Numbered from the stretch's first letter, positions 1 to 12,046 are shown. The stretch: 64,000 nt of DNA from Streblospio benedicti (GCA_019095985.1 CM032666.1:9371272-9435271); one strand, 5' to 3'. Notes: a model not told the origin generated them from the sequence alone. Numbers and translations: made by a program.

Positions 1-2162
1 ATGTCTACTTTAAATGGACTTTATTTATGTTGTTTAAATGTTTATGTATAGTATGAAATAAAGAAAAGAGACTTAATGCTATACTACACATTTTTATTTT
101 ACACAAAAAATCCAAGATTATGTTTCCATGTAGAACTTAGACTTCAATAAGACTTTTAAATATGTTCAATGCTTTGGATCAGATATGATTTATCTCAATT
201 TCATTTACTATAGAGTTCACATATGTTGTACACATTTCTACAGAAAATATAACGAAAAGGGTAAAGTACGACGAGAGGAAACTAATACCAATACATATGT
301 ATCAAATTAAATCATTATTTACACAATACTGACTGTTCTGAGTACGAAATATAACCTAATAATGGTAGTCTGCCATAATGCAAACTTAATGAAATCTAGA
401 CCATGAAAAACCTACTGTGACCTCCTGAGACACAGTTTGGTTAGGTCTGGGCTAGCAATATGAATATTAAAATTGTAATGGCATAGGACTAAGTCAGCTT
501 AATCTACATAATGTGAAGTGATCAAGTATATACTAGAGCATAAATCCAGCCTGAATAGATACCCCGGCACTCATTATGTTTCCGACGTTAGATCCACTAT
601 TGTGTTTATTTTTATGAATAAGAATAGGCGCTTAGATCTATATAGTAACTGCAACATACATAGGCCTAACCCTTCTGCTGGGACCCATTGATCTACATAT
701 TATTTTGATATGACTAACTACATTTGGTTGCTGAAACAAAACAAAGCAAATTTATCACTAAGACACATACGTATTTTGTTTGCATGAGACTTCAGCACAG
801 TGTAAGTCACATAATACAAGTCCACAAAGATCTTTTTCTTCTTCAGAGTTAAGTTTATTGTGAAAGAATTCAGACAAGACAGTGCTAAACTGTATGAAAT
901 GAAACATTTCGAAGCTGGGATAGGGTGTATTAAAAAACGCACCGAACGGGGATATTTACTATCCGAGGGCCCATTTACGGGATCGTAACGGGGTGCTTTA
1001 CGGGCGGTGTATAAACGGTATCGGAAATGTAGGAGGCATCGTTCGTGACGTACGATCCGATATATGTAGTATTTCAAACAGTACTCATGTCCACGAAGAT
1101 ATTCATCCTTGCCCAATATAAAGTAGAACCTCTTCGAACATTGCTCTGGAAACTCGGATAAAGCGGTCTCTATATATAAAAAAGAGATTTCTTTAAAGAG
1201 GTGTTAGTTCATGGTGATGGTTTTACAGTGTAGGACCGTGGGAAATGGTATTATTAAAGAAGTTGTATCGAGATTCCTTTTAGCAGTGTTCTTGATTTGG
1301 ATGTTCTACAGTACATATCAATGTTTAACGTAGTTGATATACCCGGTAGTTTGCCAGTTTCCGTGTAACTGATGTAGACGCGGCTCATGCTTTATGTAAT
1401 ACGTTCTAAATTTATGTTGACACTAAATAAGTCATTGTAATTTGACACCATTGTCACATATAGCGGTTTTATTTATTTTTTAATTTAGTATTGTCCCAAA
1501 ATATATTGTACAATCAGGTAGATATGTTGCATTCTTATGTGGCCATCTATATAAAGAGTATTCGCAATATATACGTTTACAAAATCTACATGACTACAGG
1601 AGTCGTTAAAAGGATAGGTTCCACTGTATAATGAATGGTAATTGTATGTTAACAATAGCCATGCCGAGTCAGTAGATTGGAGATCAACATGGACCTATAT
1701 AAAGAAACCACATCTCTATTGTGACCACTAGAAGGAAGTCCACGGGTGTTCTTAATAGAGGTTAAACACGAAATCAAGAGACAAATAAGACAAATAATAC
1801 AAATATAAGACTAATAAGACAAATCAATATGTTCATTAAGTAGAAATATATCAAATTCCCACACATCGTATCACATACGAGCACACTTTTAAGGCCGTAA
1901 ATATCCGGCTAAGTTACGAGGATTTTTAAGAACGAGCAGCTGCGGAAACTTTTTATTCACACCAAAACGATAAACAATCAAACAAAAATAACAGTAGATT
2001 TGATTAGTATTAGAAGGGATTTTTAAAAGAAAAAGTGGCATTTTACTATAATTCCTGTTAGATTACCTAAAATGGCAACATTTCATTGACTCTGATATTC
2101 TCATGTTAGCGTGATTTTGGAAGTACTAGCATATTGATCAGTAATAGGTGTAGAATGGATTT
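1..2162. other. Gene-free stretch downstream of the fibrinogen-related gene
   Basis: About 2.2 kb of AT-rich DNA with no coding segment I can support. It lies 3' of the minus-strand fibrinogen-related gene and must hold its 3' UTR. Around 930-1060 the base composition turns GC-rich, with several ACGGG words, unlike its surroundings. A minus-strand open frame of 132 codons covers that patch but resembles no family I know and is probably chance. Confidence 0.5.
1952..1957 (-). promoter_or_regulatory. Candidate poly(A) signal of the fibrinogen-related gene
   Basis: AATAAA on the minus strand, 206 bases after the stop codon of the fibrinogen-related gene. A second, overlapping pair of AATAAA words lies at 1468-1477. 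Which is used cannot be told from sequence alone. Confidence 0.4.
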
Positions 2163-5100
2163 TCAAATCCTCTTAATTCTCATGACGGCTTTCTGGACTT
2201 TCACACATCCACTCGAGGCGGTGTAGAATGACATGCAGTTGGCGCAGGACTCAGTACCAGACGACAGGCAGTAGTTTGCTACAAAACACGTACATAAAAT
2301 AGTATTATATAGTATACACATATAATTGAATTATTCACATTTTAAAACCATTATCCCTTAGACCCCCATTTCACATGGCCGATCCTAGCTCCAGATCCTC
2401 CAAAAGACACCCGATTTGTCATTTCTGGGTGGATCGTGCGTGATCTGGCTTCAAATGTGGAGTGATTTGGTTGGTTCGGCAGGGAATGGGCCACTTTTGG
2501 TCGGTTCTGGGCTGACTTTTCCTTTTTCGGTTTGTGTGCTCCATCGCCAAGCTTTGCGGGGCTGTCTGGGGGCTTTCTCTAGCATTTGCAACATCCTAAG
2601 GTCTCTTTGCTTAACTGTGGCCTCGTCTGCTGCTTTGAGAAGATGTATTGTGACAGATGAAACCGTAGCTGCCGCCGCTACCATTACAATCTGAAGCAAC
2701 AGAAGGATGAAACGGAAGCATCTTTTTCAACAGCACGATGCTCCAATACAAATGGTGTCCACCTGGAGAAAATGACACATTTCTGCCGGGATCTGGCCCA
2801 AAAGGTGTTATCACTTCTCTGGAGAAGTGATTTTGACTTTTTTCGGCCTGTGGGCTCCCGTTATAGGATTATTGTAATGTTGATCTGGATCAACGTTTTG
2901 GTTGTCTGGTTCCTCTGGAGGACTAACTTGTTTATCGTTATATCTCTCTGCTAACGGTGGGTTTGCTGACAATTTCCACAAAGATGTTCCCGTTTTATGG
3001 TGTACTAGTTCTGAATGGTCCTATTTGCTTGCCTTGTCCTCCAGTCCATCAGAAAGGTCACAGGGGACGGGGGGTGGGGGTCATTGTTCATTGTGTCTTT
3101 GAAGAGTTAAACTCAAAGACGTATTTACAATGGTTAGGCAACGAATAATTGTAGCAATGACAACCGTTGCACTTAATCGTGTTGTAGCTAAACAACAACA
3201 CCAGGAGGAGAGAAGATACAAGATACTGTAGAAGATGAAGATGATGAAGCTTCAGAAGGCGGCCTTGAAGATGTTCAAGTTGATCCTCACCAGCAGAGAC
3301 AACCATATACACAGACTAGATTGTGGGTACGGTCCTAGGTCCGTCATGCTGCTATTTTGAAGAGAAACACGAGTTGAAAGAACAAAGCTGATGGTATTCC
3401 ACGGTTTAATGGCCACGAAGCCGCTATTTCTGGCAGCCGATCATCACACCTCTTCAGAATGATTCGTCTGTTTCGGCCCTTTCCCGTCACCTATAACGCC
3501 TCTGACGGCTTGTACGGCCCAGTGACTATGACAAGCTTCGTCTTCAGACAGTTACGTAATAAATATTGACACAAATCCGCCGATCCACCCCGAAATGACA
3601 GATCGGGCGTGTTTTGAAGGATCTGGAGCTAGGATCGGCCCTGTGAAAGGGGGGCCTTACAAAGCAATCACTATGTGGATTCCTATAATAAATATAAGAC
3701 GGTGCACTGTAACAAGTCTGTACACATTTATGGAATTTAGTTGTTGGATAAGGTCGGCTGTAAAACGATATCGTACTGGGGTAAAGAAAATGGTCAGTTT
3801 TTGTATCTGAGAATGTCACGTCCCTCGTCCCTATAACTTTCTTACATTTAGAAGGAAACACAAATTTCACACCACTTACATGTTGGGTGCACTCTGTGGC
3901 AGCTCTTAAACCAGAACCCGCCCCCGAACAGGACTGCGCAGTTGGATGAGCCCTGGTCATTGTCGATATCCACAGTGGTGAATTTCATGCCATTGTGCCA
4001 GGTAACGATGTCCGAGAGTGTAGACGGGGTGCTCGAAAATCCAGATATCGACAATCTGAAATTTACAGATATATAGAGTTTCAAAGAAGTATATATAACT
4101 GTGTCAACCCGTGGGGGTGTGGGTGAGGAAGATATTGAGACATAAGATTACAGTTTTTTTTCACATTGAGCAATCTAATTTATAACAAATAGAAATAATT
4201 ACTTCAATTTCAAAAGTGTCATCATATTGAAGTAAGCCAAATCATATTGACTAACTCAACTGGAAAGTCATATTTGACAGGAAGGGTAGAAAAATCTACA
4301 ACATAATTTCTAATTTTTTAATTATTTAGTATAGAGATGGTTATAATATTACTACACTTTTTGTCCAAAGTAGTAGGCCTACACCAACAAGTTTTCACGT
4401 CGCCAATCCTCAATGGTGAAAAATAAATAGTTTAGAGATACGATCATATTGATATATGTTAGGTAATCAATGTAATATATACTAGACTCATCATCAATTG
4501 CAGTACCATTATGGAGTAAATTATTTATGTATTTATTTATAGATAAGGGAACGATCATAAATAATGATACTGGGGGGATCGTCCAAAAAGGTGTGGTGTG
4601 GGTGGGTGGGTGGGGGTGGGGGTGGGGGGTCCAACGTTTCTGCATTATTTTATTTATTTATTTTTATTTTTATTTATTTATTTTATTTTATTTATTTATT
4701 TTTTTTGGGGGGTGGGGGTGGGGGGGTCGCTGAACTTTTTTATTATGGTACGGTACATTTTTTTAAATATTTTCTTTTAGCAATTCAATGACTGTATAGA
4801 GGACTTTTTCTTTAGAAGGTGGGGGGTGGGGTCACTCAACTTTTTAAAATCTTGATGTGGGTGGGGGTCGGTTAACTTTTTCTTCCAACCCCCAAAAATG
4901 GACGACCCCCCCCCCCCCGGTATCGTTATTTATGATCATTCCCTATGATTGCTAAAACTTACTGATATTGGTTGGATTCATCATCAATGGAAAAAGTGGC
5001 AGTGCGGAAAGTGTTCACAGAATTATCCCATCCAAGAAGCTCAATTTCCAATTTGTAAGTTCCTTGATTTGTCAAGAAGAAGATGTTGTCGTTGCCAACA

Positions 5101-7851
5101 TAGTACTGACCTAATATGGGTTACATAAAACATATACAAGTTATTGTTTCCACAGTGGCAATATTCTTTGTCGGTTCATAGTTACCGCGAGAAAATGTTC
5201 ATGCATTGAAAAGTGAAGAACATGTTTTCACTCAAAAGTTGAAATGTAAATGGAAAACATTTATACTTGTAATTAACTACAAAGTGATGACATAACCTCA
5301 GCATATTTTATTAACACATTTGAATTTTATGCTCAAAAGATAGCCACAATAAAAACAATCTGCGTCAAATGTCCTCTAGTATAAACGGTCAACAATACCT
5401 GCAGGGTCCCCGAAGCCCACTTTATAGTCAGCCCATGGTTTGTTCCAGTCAGCATTGGTCTTTGACTAGAAACATGAAGCAGGGAACCATTTATAAACAA
5501 ATTAAACGTGAGTAAAACATATCAAACAGTATTACGAAAAAGGATAAATTGATCAGGGCGTGTGTGACTCACAACTCCGGGTACTCACACTAATGACTGT
5601 CCAGCCGCCCATCTCCATGTCACAGTACACGTCGACAGGTGCGCCGCCTATCGGAAAAATGCTGTACACGCCATTGGCGGTGCTGCCACTTTCGTACAGC
5701 TGCTGGCAGTCTGCAAATGGGGTTGAATGAGTTACCCAATTATGGGTTGTATCTATGAATGAGTTCAATAATGAAAGTTATTTACTGACGGATCCAGACG
5801 TTTGACTCAACTGAAGCTATCCCACACGTAACAAAGCCGAATGGTAGTAAAAGTTAAAAAAATTGGTTGGGTTTCTGTTGTTGACATATTTATAACTGTA
5901 GGAAGCGTTACCATATACCCCGGTGGGCCAAGTCAGCAATCTTTACGGGACCAATTTCACAACATGGCTCAATGCCAGCCTGCATGAACATTGAACATCG
6001 GCGAGAAAACAACGAATAACAATTTTTAAATGAATGAGTAATGATAGGGCGTCAGACAGCCAAGTTACCTATGACGCCGGTGTGCATGCAAATCGTCCGC
6101 TTGGAGCCTTCAGCAGTACTGCCCTGGAACAATGGGTAAACCATTAGTGCTAAAAAGATGTATGTGAGGGGGTGGGGTGTGCGTGCGTGCGTGCATGCGA
6201 GAGAAGCTTGAAAATGTATCCACAAGCACTGGGAAACACATATATAAATCATTAGTGATTATCTTTTTTTTAAAGTAAACGCCAAGAATAATCGCGTACC
6301 AATAGTACTTTAAATAGGAATGTGCACCCCATTTCGATGGGCCAAAACGGCGCACTAATATCATAAAGTATATTGCTGAAGCAAATGCAAATATTTCTTA
6401 TTGACAACTAGTACTACAGATGTGGGTACCATGTAACTAACGAAAACCTAAACCCCTGTAAATATCTTGTAAATCACCGCCTACCAGTTCGTAGAGCTTT
6501 GCACCACCCTGCTTCACCAGGGAAGATGTACTTGGGTCATTGAAATGGAGAGCGCATGTTTGAGGAGCCGCATCGAAGGTTGTGAAAGAATTGGGAGGGA
6601 TATGGTAAAAGACTATTTGTAGTGTAACTACCTGTTGATCAGTGGAAGGTGCAGGCCTTCCAAAGAGTGCGCTGTAAGAATGCACTGGGAGATATAACTG
6701 TGGCATTCTTTGGCCCATTCCAGTCCCATTTTAGAGAACGGTCATAAATAATGATACGGGGGGGGGGGTGTCGTTAATTTTTTGGGGCTCAACGAAAAAG
6801 TTAACCGACTCACCCATCAACATTTTAAAAAGGTGAGTAACCCCACCCCCACCCACCCCTAAAGCAAAAGTCCTCTACATAGTCATTGCCTTTTTTGGAC
6901 AATAGCTAAAAGAAAATATTTGAAAAGATATACTGTAGCATGATAAAAAAGTTCAGCGACCCCCCCCAAAAAAAGGGAATCAGAAAAGTTGGACGACCGC
7001 CCCACCTTTGTGGACGACCCCCCCCGGTATAATTATTTATGATCGTTCCCTAAACCTCCTCAGCCGCCTGAAATGCCTGTGACATATCAACCAACTTCTA
7101 CTCATAAATTTCCTTCCAACTAAATATCACATCTACATTGGCCATCGTGACATTATCACATATCGTATAGGAACTTTCAACATAATATTAAAGAGTTGAT
7201 ACAATGATATAAAACTTCAGCACAATCTTGCAATATCTACACGCGGGCAAATTGGTATACTTCCTTAGTGCTTGCACAATCTATTTTAGACACAAACCAC
7301 AGTAAAGAAGGCGGTATATACAATTTAGTGTGAGTTGAGATTTGGGGTTTTAATTCATTGAGAATTGAGATTTGACCTTTCAATTCATTGAGATCAATTG
7401 ATTGAGATTTGAGAAAGGACTTTTGCATTGAGATTTGTAACATTAACTCATTGAGATTTTGAGATCAAGGGGGGTATATACCACCCTCAGCAAAAACGGC
7501 TTGACTTATAATGATTGACAGCTGAAGCAAATTGTGATAACGGCTTGATTGATTACATTCGCGAATAATAGAAATGTAGGCTTTACATGAGGGATTATTC
7601 TTTAATATAACTAGTGTATTGAAGAATGAGCCCGCAATAGATGAGGATGCATAATTTAGGGATTTTAAATTATTGCATTAGACAACTCAAACCTAAATAA
7701 TAAGTATACTTACCTGCATGTACGCAGCACCCAAAGTGACGTTCAGGGTTGTAGCATCATTGAGTGTGTGCCCAGGGCATGAATTGTATGCACTGATGGA
7801 TAACACCCCTCGTAACTGGCACAAGAGAAGCGGAAACAAGAGGAGCATCAT
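2163..7851 (-). CDS. Secreted fibrinogen-related (ficolin/tachylectin-like) lectin, 322 aa, 8 coding exons
   Basis: Coding exons on the minus strand: 7851-7714, 6631-6485, 6123-6069, 5710-5589, 5465-5399, 5110-4963, 4055-3880 and 2278-2163. All have GT-AG borders and matching phases. Residues 1-20 form a signal peptide (MMLLLFPLLL start). Residues 21-113 are an N-terminal region I do not recognise, with three cysteines. Residues 114-322 are a fibrinogen C-terminal domain: DCQQLYESG, VYCDMEMGGWTVI, WADYKVGFGD, a WHNGMKF segment, the calcium-site run DIDND, NCAV and KSCH. Family members are extracellular pattern-recognition or clotting proteins that bind acetylated sugars or other ligands through this domain. 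The final exon departs from the family: instead of the usual Trp-rich strand it has four added cysteines before a normal VMRIKRI end. An acceptor site (TTAG) just before the start codon means the 5' UTR is split. The ligand is unknown. Confidence 0.9.
2361..3656. mobile_element. PIF/Harbinger-like DNA transposon remnant, about 1.3 kb
   Basis: The two ends are inverted copies over about 75 bases. The left end starts GACCCCCATTTCACATGGCC, and the right end read backwards starts GGCCCCCCTTTCACAGGGCC; both go on through GATCCTAGCTCCAGATCC. The element is flanked by the direct repeat TTA at 2358-2360 and 3657-3659, the three-base duplication typical of PIF/Harbinger. A short plus-strand stretch near 3317 reads TRLWVRS, faintly like the start of Harbinger transposases, but no intact transposase frame remains. 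It sits in the last intron of the fibrinogen-related gene. Confidence 0.75.
4547..4943. mobile_element. G-rich MITE, copy 1 (intron of the fibrinogen-related gene)
   Basis: Begins GGGAACGATCATAAATAATG and ends with the inverse, CATTATTTATGATC(G/A)TTCCC in consensus, giving terminal inverted repeats of about 24 bases. The interior has long G runs on the plus strand (4590-4630 and 4706-4728) and ATTT-rich DNA, and no coding capacity. Copy 2 at 6734-7050 is the same family in the opposite orientation. The flanks here (AA/TA) do not give a clean target duplication. Confidence 0.8.
4590..4630 (+). other. Potential G-quadruplex tract
   Basis: At least four runs of three to six guanines separated by single T bases, within MITE copy 1. 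On the plus strand this meets the common G-quadruplex pattern. The host gene is transcribed from the other strand, so the pre-mRNA would be C-rich here and the G-rich strand is the template. Confidence 0.6.
6734..7050. mobile_element. G-rich MITE, copy 2, inverted relative to copy 1
   Basis: Starts GAGAACGGTCATAAATAATG and ends with ATTATTTATGATCGTTCCC, flanked on both sides by TA. The interior matches copy 1 read backwards: AAAGTTAACCGAC, AAAAGTCCTCTA and GTTCAGCGACCCC all have inverse counterparts there. It lies in the first coding intron of the fibrinogen-related gene, so two inverted copies bracket exons 2 to 6. Confidence 0.8.
7305..7495. repeat. Array of TTGAGATTT-type short repeats with GGTATATAC borders
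   Basis: About 190 bases built from repeated words TTGAGATTT and AATTCATTGAGA, at least seven occurrences with irregular spacing. The left edge carries GGCGGTATATAC and the right edge GGGGGGTATATACCACCC, so the borders are partly inverted copies of each other. No coding capacity. A second array with similar borders but a different filling word lies at 10559-10880. Confidence 0.6.
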
Positions 7852-8228
7852 GCCTGATATCTAAGGACAAAACAAGATGAGATAATCGGAGAATACGAAT
7901 CAAGCAGCAAATCATAATTACCGCTGATGAAATCGTCAATTTGGTTTAAGAAATAATATAACTGAATGACTAGAGCTTTAGTTTGTCCACGGCTAACAGT
8001 TAAAAATTAATGGCTCGTAAATAACTCAAATTACTTTTTATTCAAGTATTAAAGTTTTGTTGAAAATTAGTTACATACGATATCACATTCAAAGCTAAAT
8101 ATATAATACTTTCTGAAACTCAATTATTCTATGCAATTTTCACCTACCAATAGGAGCGCAGACTAATAGACGCCGTGCATGATGGACATTGTCTAAAAGC
8201 CCTTTATTTTTGCGACATCACTGAGAAC

Positions 8229-8270
8229 CACACACACGCACGCACGCACGCACGCACGCACACACACACG
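8229..8270. repeat. ACGC/CA microsatellite
   Basis: A run of CACG/ACGC units passing into CA dinucleotides, in the 5' intron region of the fibrinogen-related gene. Confidence 0.85.
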
Positions 8271-8538
8271 TATGAACACACAGCACACACTTTAGTAGCT
8301 ATTTGAACTATTTCTCTTAAGTATATTTCTATTTCTAAATATGATCATTTTAAGAAGAAAACATATTTCTTCTAAAGAAACACACAGCATGTTACGTTTA
8401 TTTGTTATCAAAAAATAAAAAAAGATAAAAAAGAAACAAATAAAAATAAAAAAGAACTTGAATTAAAAAAATAACACGAAAAGAAAGAACAAAAAACATC
8501 TAAACAAGCCAAAACACCAAAACGTTTGTACATCTACC

Positions 8539-8700
8539 TGCGTGAATGTTCGCTCGTCAGAAACGCGCTCCCTTGTGTGGGGACCCTGTCGAAGCAGCCG
8601 GCTTAACCAAAGCGGCAAAGCGTCGCTACATTGATTCGTGCGCCGCAGGGCTCATACATTGTATTGGTTTAATATACATTCGTATGTCAGGAGAAATAGC
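8539..8700 (-). promoter_or_regulatory. Candidate 5' UTR exon and promoter of the fibrinogen-related gene
   Basis: The coding start is preceded by a splice acceptor, so a non-coding first exon must lie upstream. The best candidate is the GC-rich, CpG-containing block ending in a good donor (CACGCAG then GTAGAT) at 8539. Just above it on the minus strand lie a CCAAT word and a TATATTAAA stretch near 8665-8690. There are no transcript data, so this rests on position and composition only. Confidence 0.35.
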
Positions 8701-8799
8701 GGGCTACAGTGCGTCTGTCCCATTGACCGCACATGTGCACGTGCGTAATCTTTGTGCAAAACCAATTCCTCACTCTAATTGGAACTTCAGTTGAGGTCA

Positions 8800-10070
8800 A
8801 GCTGTGAAATCAGTAGTAAACTGAATGCCAATTTGATGTAAAATGTACGTTACATCCCAATCATATCACTTCTATAGCGGGCCTACCCATATAGACGTGG
8901 TACATTGGACAGCAATCGCCAGTTACATGTGTATGTGTACCACATAGTGGTGGTGTGTCTGTGTGTCTGTTTGTACAGAAAACTTACAAGATACAAAGCT
9001 CCTAAATCTCTACTAAATCTCTTCTTTTTCAGATATTTATTGTGGAAACCGTAGTCGGAAAAGCAAAAAGCGGCTCGTGTGAATGGCATCCACATGATGC
9101 GTAGAAAACCATAGATTAGTAATTGATGTTAAAGAAGCAAAAGCTGTCTAAAACAGGTGTCCAGTATGTGAAGTTGTCCGCCTGAGAGGTTCTACATCGC
9201 TTAGTTTGATGACGTTGCACGTGGTATGGCTGAGGAGCACATGTAGCTCAATGATCTCGACACTGAATCGCTACAGCAAACATGCAGAGACCACATTAGT
9301 CATTAGCTTTGTTGACCGATGTCCAGGAAAGAAAGTCTTAGACTTCAATGGACAAAGGCAACCAAGCAAAAAAGAGAAAAATGTTGACTCGTGGTATTCA
9401 TTACTGTAAAGATTATTATAAAAAGCACAATACAATGCAATTTCCCCCCATAAACAAGCGTATTTGTTGTTAATCATTCTCACTCCCTGGATATGTTGTT
9501 CATATCACTAGAAGATTTCCTGTTGTTTAATTGGCGAGATCCAAGAAAACAAAGATCGAATTCGACCATACGCGGGGCATAATTCATTGGTGTAGGTGCT
9601 CAGTGTGCGCACGCATTGAATTAGTATTACAGTCTTGAAAAGCTTTCATGCTATAAGTGTTTTTCATACAAGAACAATTCTTGCGTTTTAATTGATTCAT
9701 ATTTACGCTAGCAAGCACACACGATACGATGAATTGTTACAGAATCTAATACGATTATTGACGCTATATTTTTTTTATTATTGTGCAGATATTTGCGGCA
9801 GTGTAACAATATAACAAAGTAGAACACAAAATATATGTGAAAAAAGTAAATCAACACGCGCTGCGCGTCAACTGGTTTTTCGAGACAAGATAAATAATAC
9901 ACACACTTTTCCATTTGACATCATCACATCTTTTGTCAGCACATTTGTAACAACTCAGTTACAAATTTAATGTGCGTTTCCCAAGCTTGCTTTTGCATTG
10001 AACCGCTTCCGATCACTAGATCGACATAAATGTAGATGTTGACAGGTTTTACAACGCTGGGCTTCAGTTA
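8800..10070. other. Gene-free intergenic stretch
   Basis: AT-rich DNA with scattered short open frames on both strands, none resembling a known protein and none with convincing splice partners. No long repeat was recognised. Confidence 0.45.
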
Positions 10071-10558
10071 ACTCCATGAAATAGTGCTGACAGGTCTCGA
10101 ACTCACAGCCCCGTGGCTGTAAGGCCAGAAACTCTAAAATTGCCTGTTCACCTTTTTTTGAAGTTCTCCTTTTACTAAAATGATTTAGAGAATCCTTTTT
10201 CATTTTGGGTTCACAATTTATAATTTATGCCATCTTGGTCACAGACTCTACTACACACGCCCTGGGTCCGGGATCTCTGTATGCAGTAGCATTATGCAGC
10301 CAATAACCGTTAACGCGTTGATTTATGAGGATTAACGGGGGAGGCACAAATAATACTACAGGTATAGAGTAGGCGAGTGGCAGAAAGTGTGTGGGTTCTA
10401 ATCACGACGAATTTGTCGTGATTTCCAGGCTGTGGCCAGAGATGAGTGGGTCTATCATTTGACCCTGGAAAGTAAAGTGCACACTCTTATTCTTGAAATG
10501 AGAAGTGATCAACGTTAGACTAACATGTGCAGAGATATTCTGACGATGGCCACAGCAG

Positions 10559-10880
10559 AGGGGGGTATATAGCCTTTATGACAATCCATTCACCAACATT
10601 TTTTTCCTAAATCACCAGTCACCAATACATTTCATTGTCTTTCACCAATCACAGGAATTGTAATTGAATAGGTTCCATCACATTTCACACACTTAAATAC
10701 GGACAAGTCACAATTCACGCCCAAGATTTTGGGCAAATCACCAATCACAGCCTTTGTGATGAGCAGATCACCAGTCACCAATAATAGGTTCCATCACATT
10801 TTACGCACTTAAATACGGGCAATTCACAATTCACGCTCAAGATTTAGTGCAAATCACCAATAACATTTTTGCTATACGAC
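10559..10880. repeat. Tandem repeat block (about 117-base unit, TCACCAATCAC words) with GTATA borders
   Basis: Two tandem copies of a unit of about 117 bases beginning AATAGGTTCCATCACATT (near 10666 and 10783), set in a field of CACCAATCAC and AATTCAC words. The left edge has GGGGGGTATATAGC and the right edge GCTATACGACCC, an imperfect inverted pair. The block is flanked on both sides by CAGCAG-type sequence. Its borders resemble those of the array at 7305-7495. Confidence 0.6.
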
Positions 10881-11397
10881 CCGCTCACAGCAGTGATTGT
10901 AACTGTCAGGAGTTAAGTACAGATATATATGTGTTTTGTGTGCAAGGACAATCTTTATAGTATTGAGTGTACTAGATTACACAGTACACCCATTTGATAC
11001 GAATCCATGAAAAGCCACGCTAAAGGTTTGCATGGAAATTAGACCAATACTAGGCCTAGGGTTTCTTATTGCTGTGATCGTCTCATACAATATTTGGTGA
11101 CACTCAGTTTTAGCTAACCCACGAAAGAGTGATATTTCAGACTTCTATGTAATACAGCACAGGCCAAATGTCACATTAGATATCTATCATGCATTAGTCA
11201 TGAGTCAACATTCACAGGACAGTCTCAAACAATGGCTTAAGTCAAATTGTATATATTAGCAGATGTGTTTACCCCAACCAAACTACATGTATTTTGAAAC
11301 CAAGTCTGTCATGTGTGCATGATCATTGCACGATAGTGCTCTGAATTCACGTTTTGCATTGTTTATTGTATACCGTAAAAAGTGTCATTCACATATT

Positions 11398-11547
11398 CAG
11401 ATCCAGGGGGGTGGGCGCAGGAGGCTCCCCCCCCCCCATTTCCCACCAAAATACTTCATTTTCATAGTTTTTTTTCATGAAATCCCGTAAGTGCGCCCCC
11501 TCTTTTCCTTTAGTGCGCCCCCCCTTTTCCAAAAACGTGGATCTGCC
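11398..11547. mobile_element. CAGATCCAG-type MITE, copy a
   Basis: Starts CAGATCCAG and ends GGATCTGCC. The interior has C-rich blocks around the shared core CACCAAAATACTTCATTTTC and TTTCATGAAATCCCGTAAGTG. The same core occurs at 36785-36928, 37047-37207 and, inverted, at 51400-51554, so this is a dispersed family of about 150 bases with no coding capacity. Confidence 0.75.
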
Positions 11548-12046
11548 TATGCATTCATGCCAAACTGCCATTCATTAACCAACAGACACCAACCAATTAG
11601 GGAAACTGATTCATACTCATGTGTTTTTACTTATATGTTTCACTAATGGCTGCACTTTTCCTAATCTTTCTGGTTTCAATGTAATTGTGGCTTTATTTGA
11701 TAGATATAAGTTAAACTTTTGAATAAAAATGAGTACTAGGTTTTCAACAGTAAAAGCGGTTATTGGTAATTTCTATTATCAATAATTTGTAGGTCATTTG
11801 AAATAAATTTTGATAAACAATCATGTAAGTATCACTTCTAAATTTATTCTTAATTCTATTGTAACAAAAGTGAAGTGGGGAACGAGCATAATGCATCCTG
11901 CATTGATACGACGTACTCGGTATAACGTTAGTAGATGCATGTCGATTAAGGCTAGAGGCAAAAGGCTAGGCTAAATATAGCGTCAGGTGTCCGACATGTG
12001 TGTCTGGAAGCATATAGGCAAGTTACGAAGCTTGTCTCAGTCGTCT

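Noticed and set aside
718-1116. Minus-strand open frame of 132 codons
   Set aside because: No resemblance to a known family, no splice context tying it to the fibrinogen-related gene, whose true last exon is at 2163-2278, and it covers a compositionally odd patch.
10070-10150. Minus-strand B-box-like GTGAGTTCGAGACCTGTC
   Set aside because: No matching A box or cloverleaf; too weak to call a tRNA, and only a possible SINE scrap.
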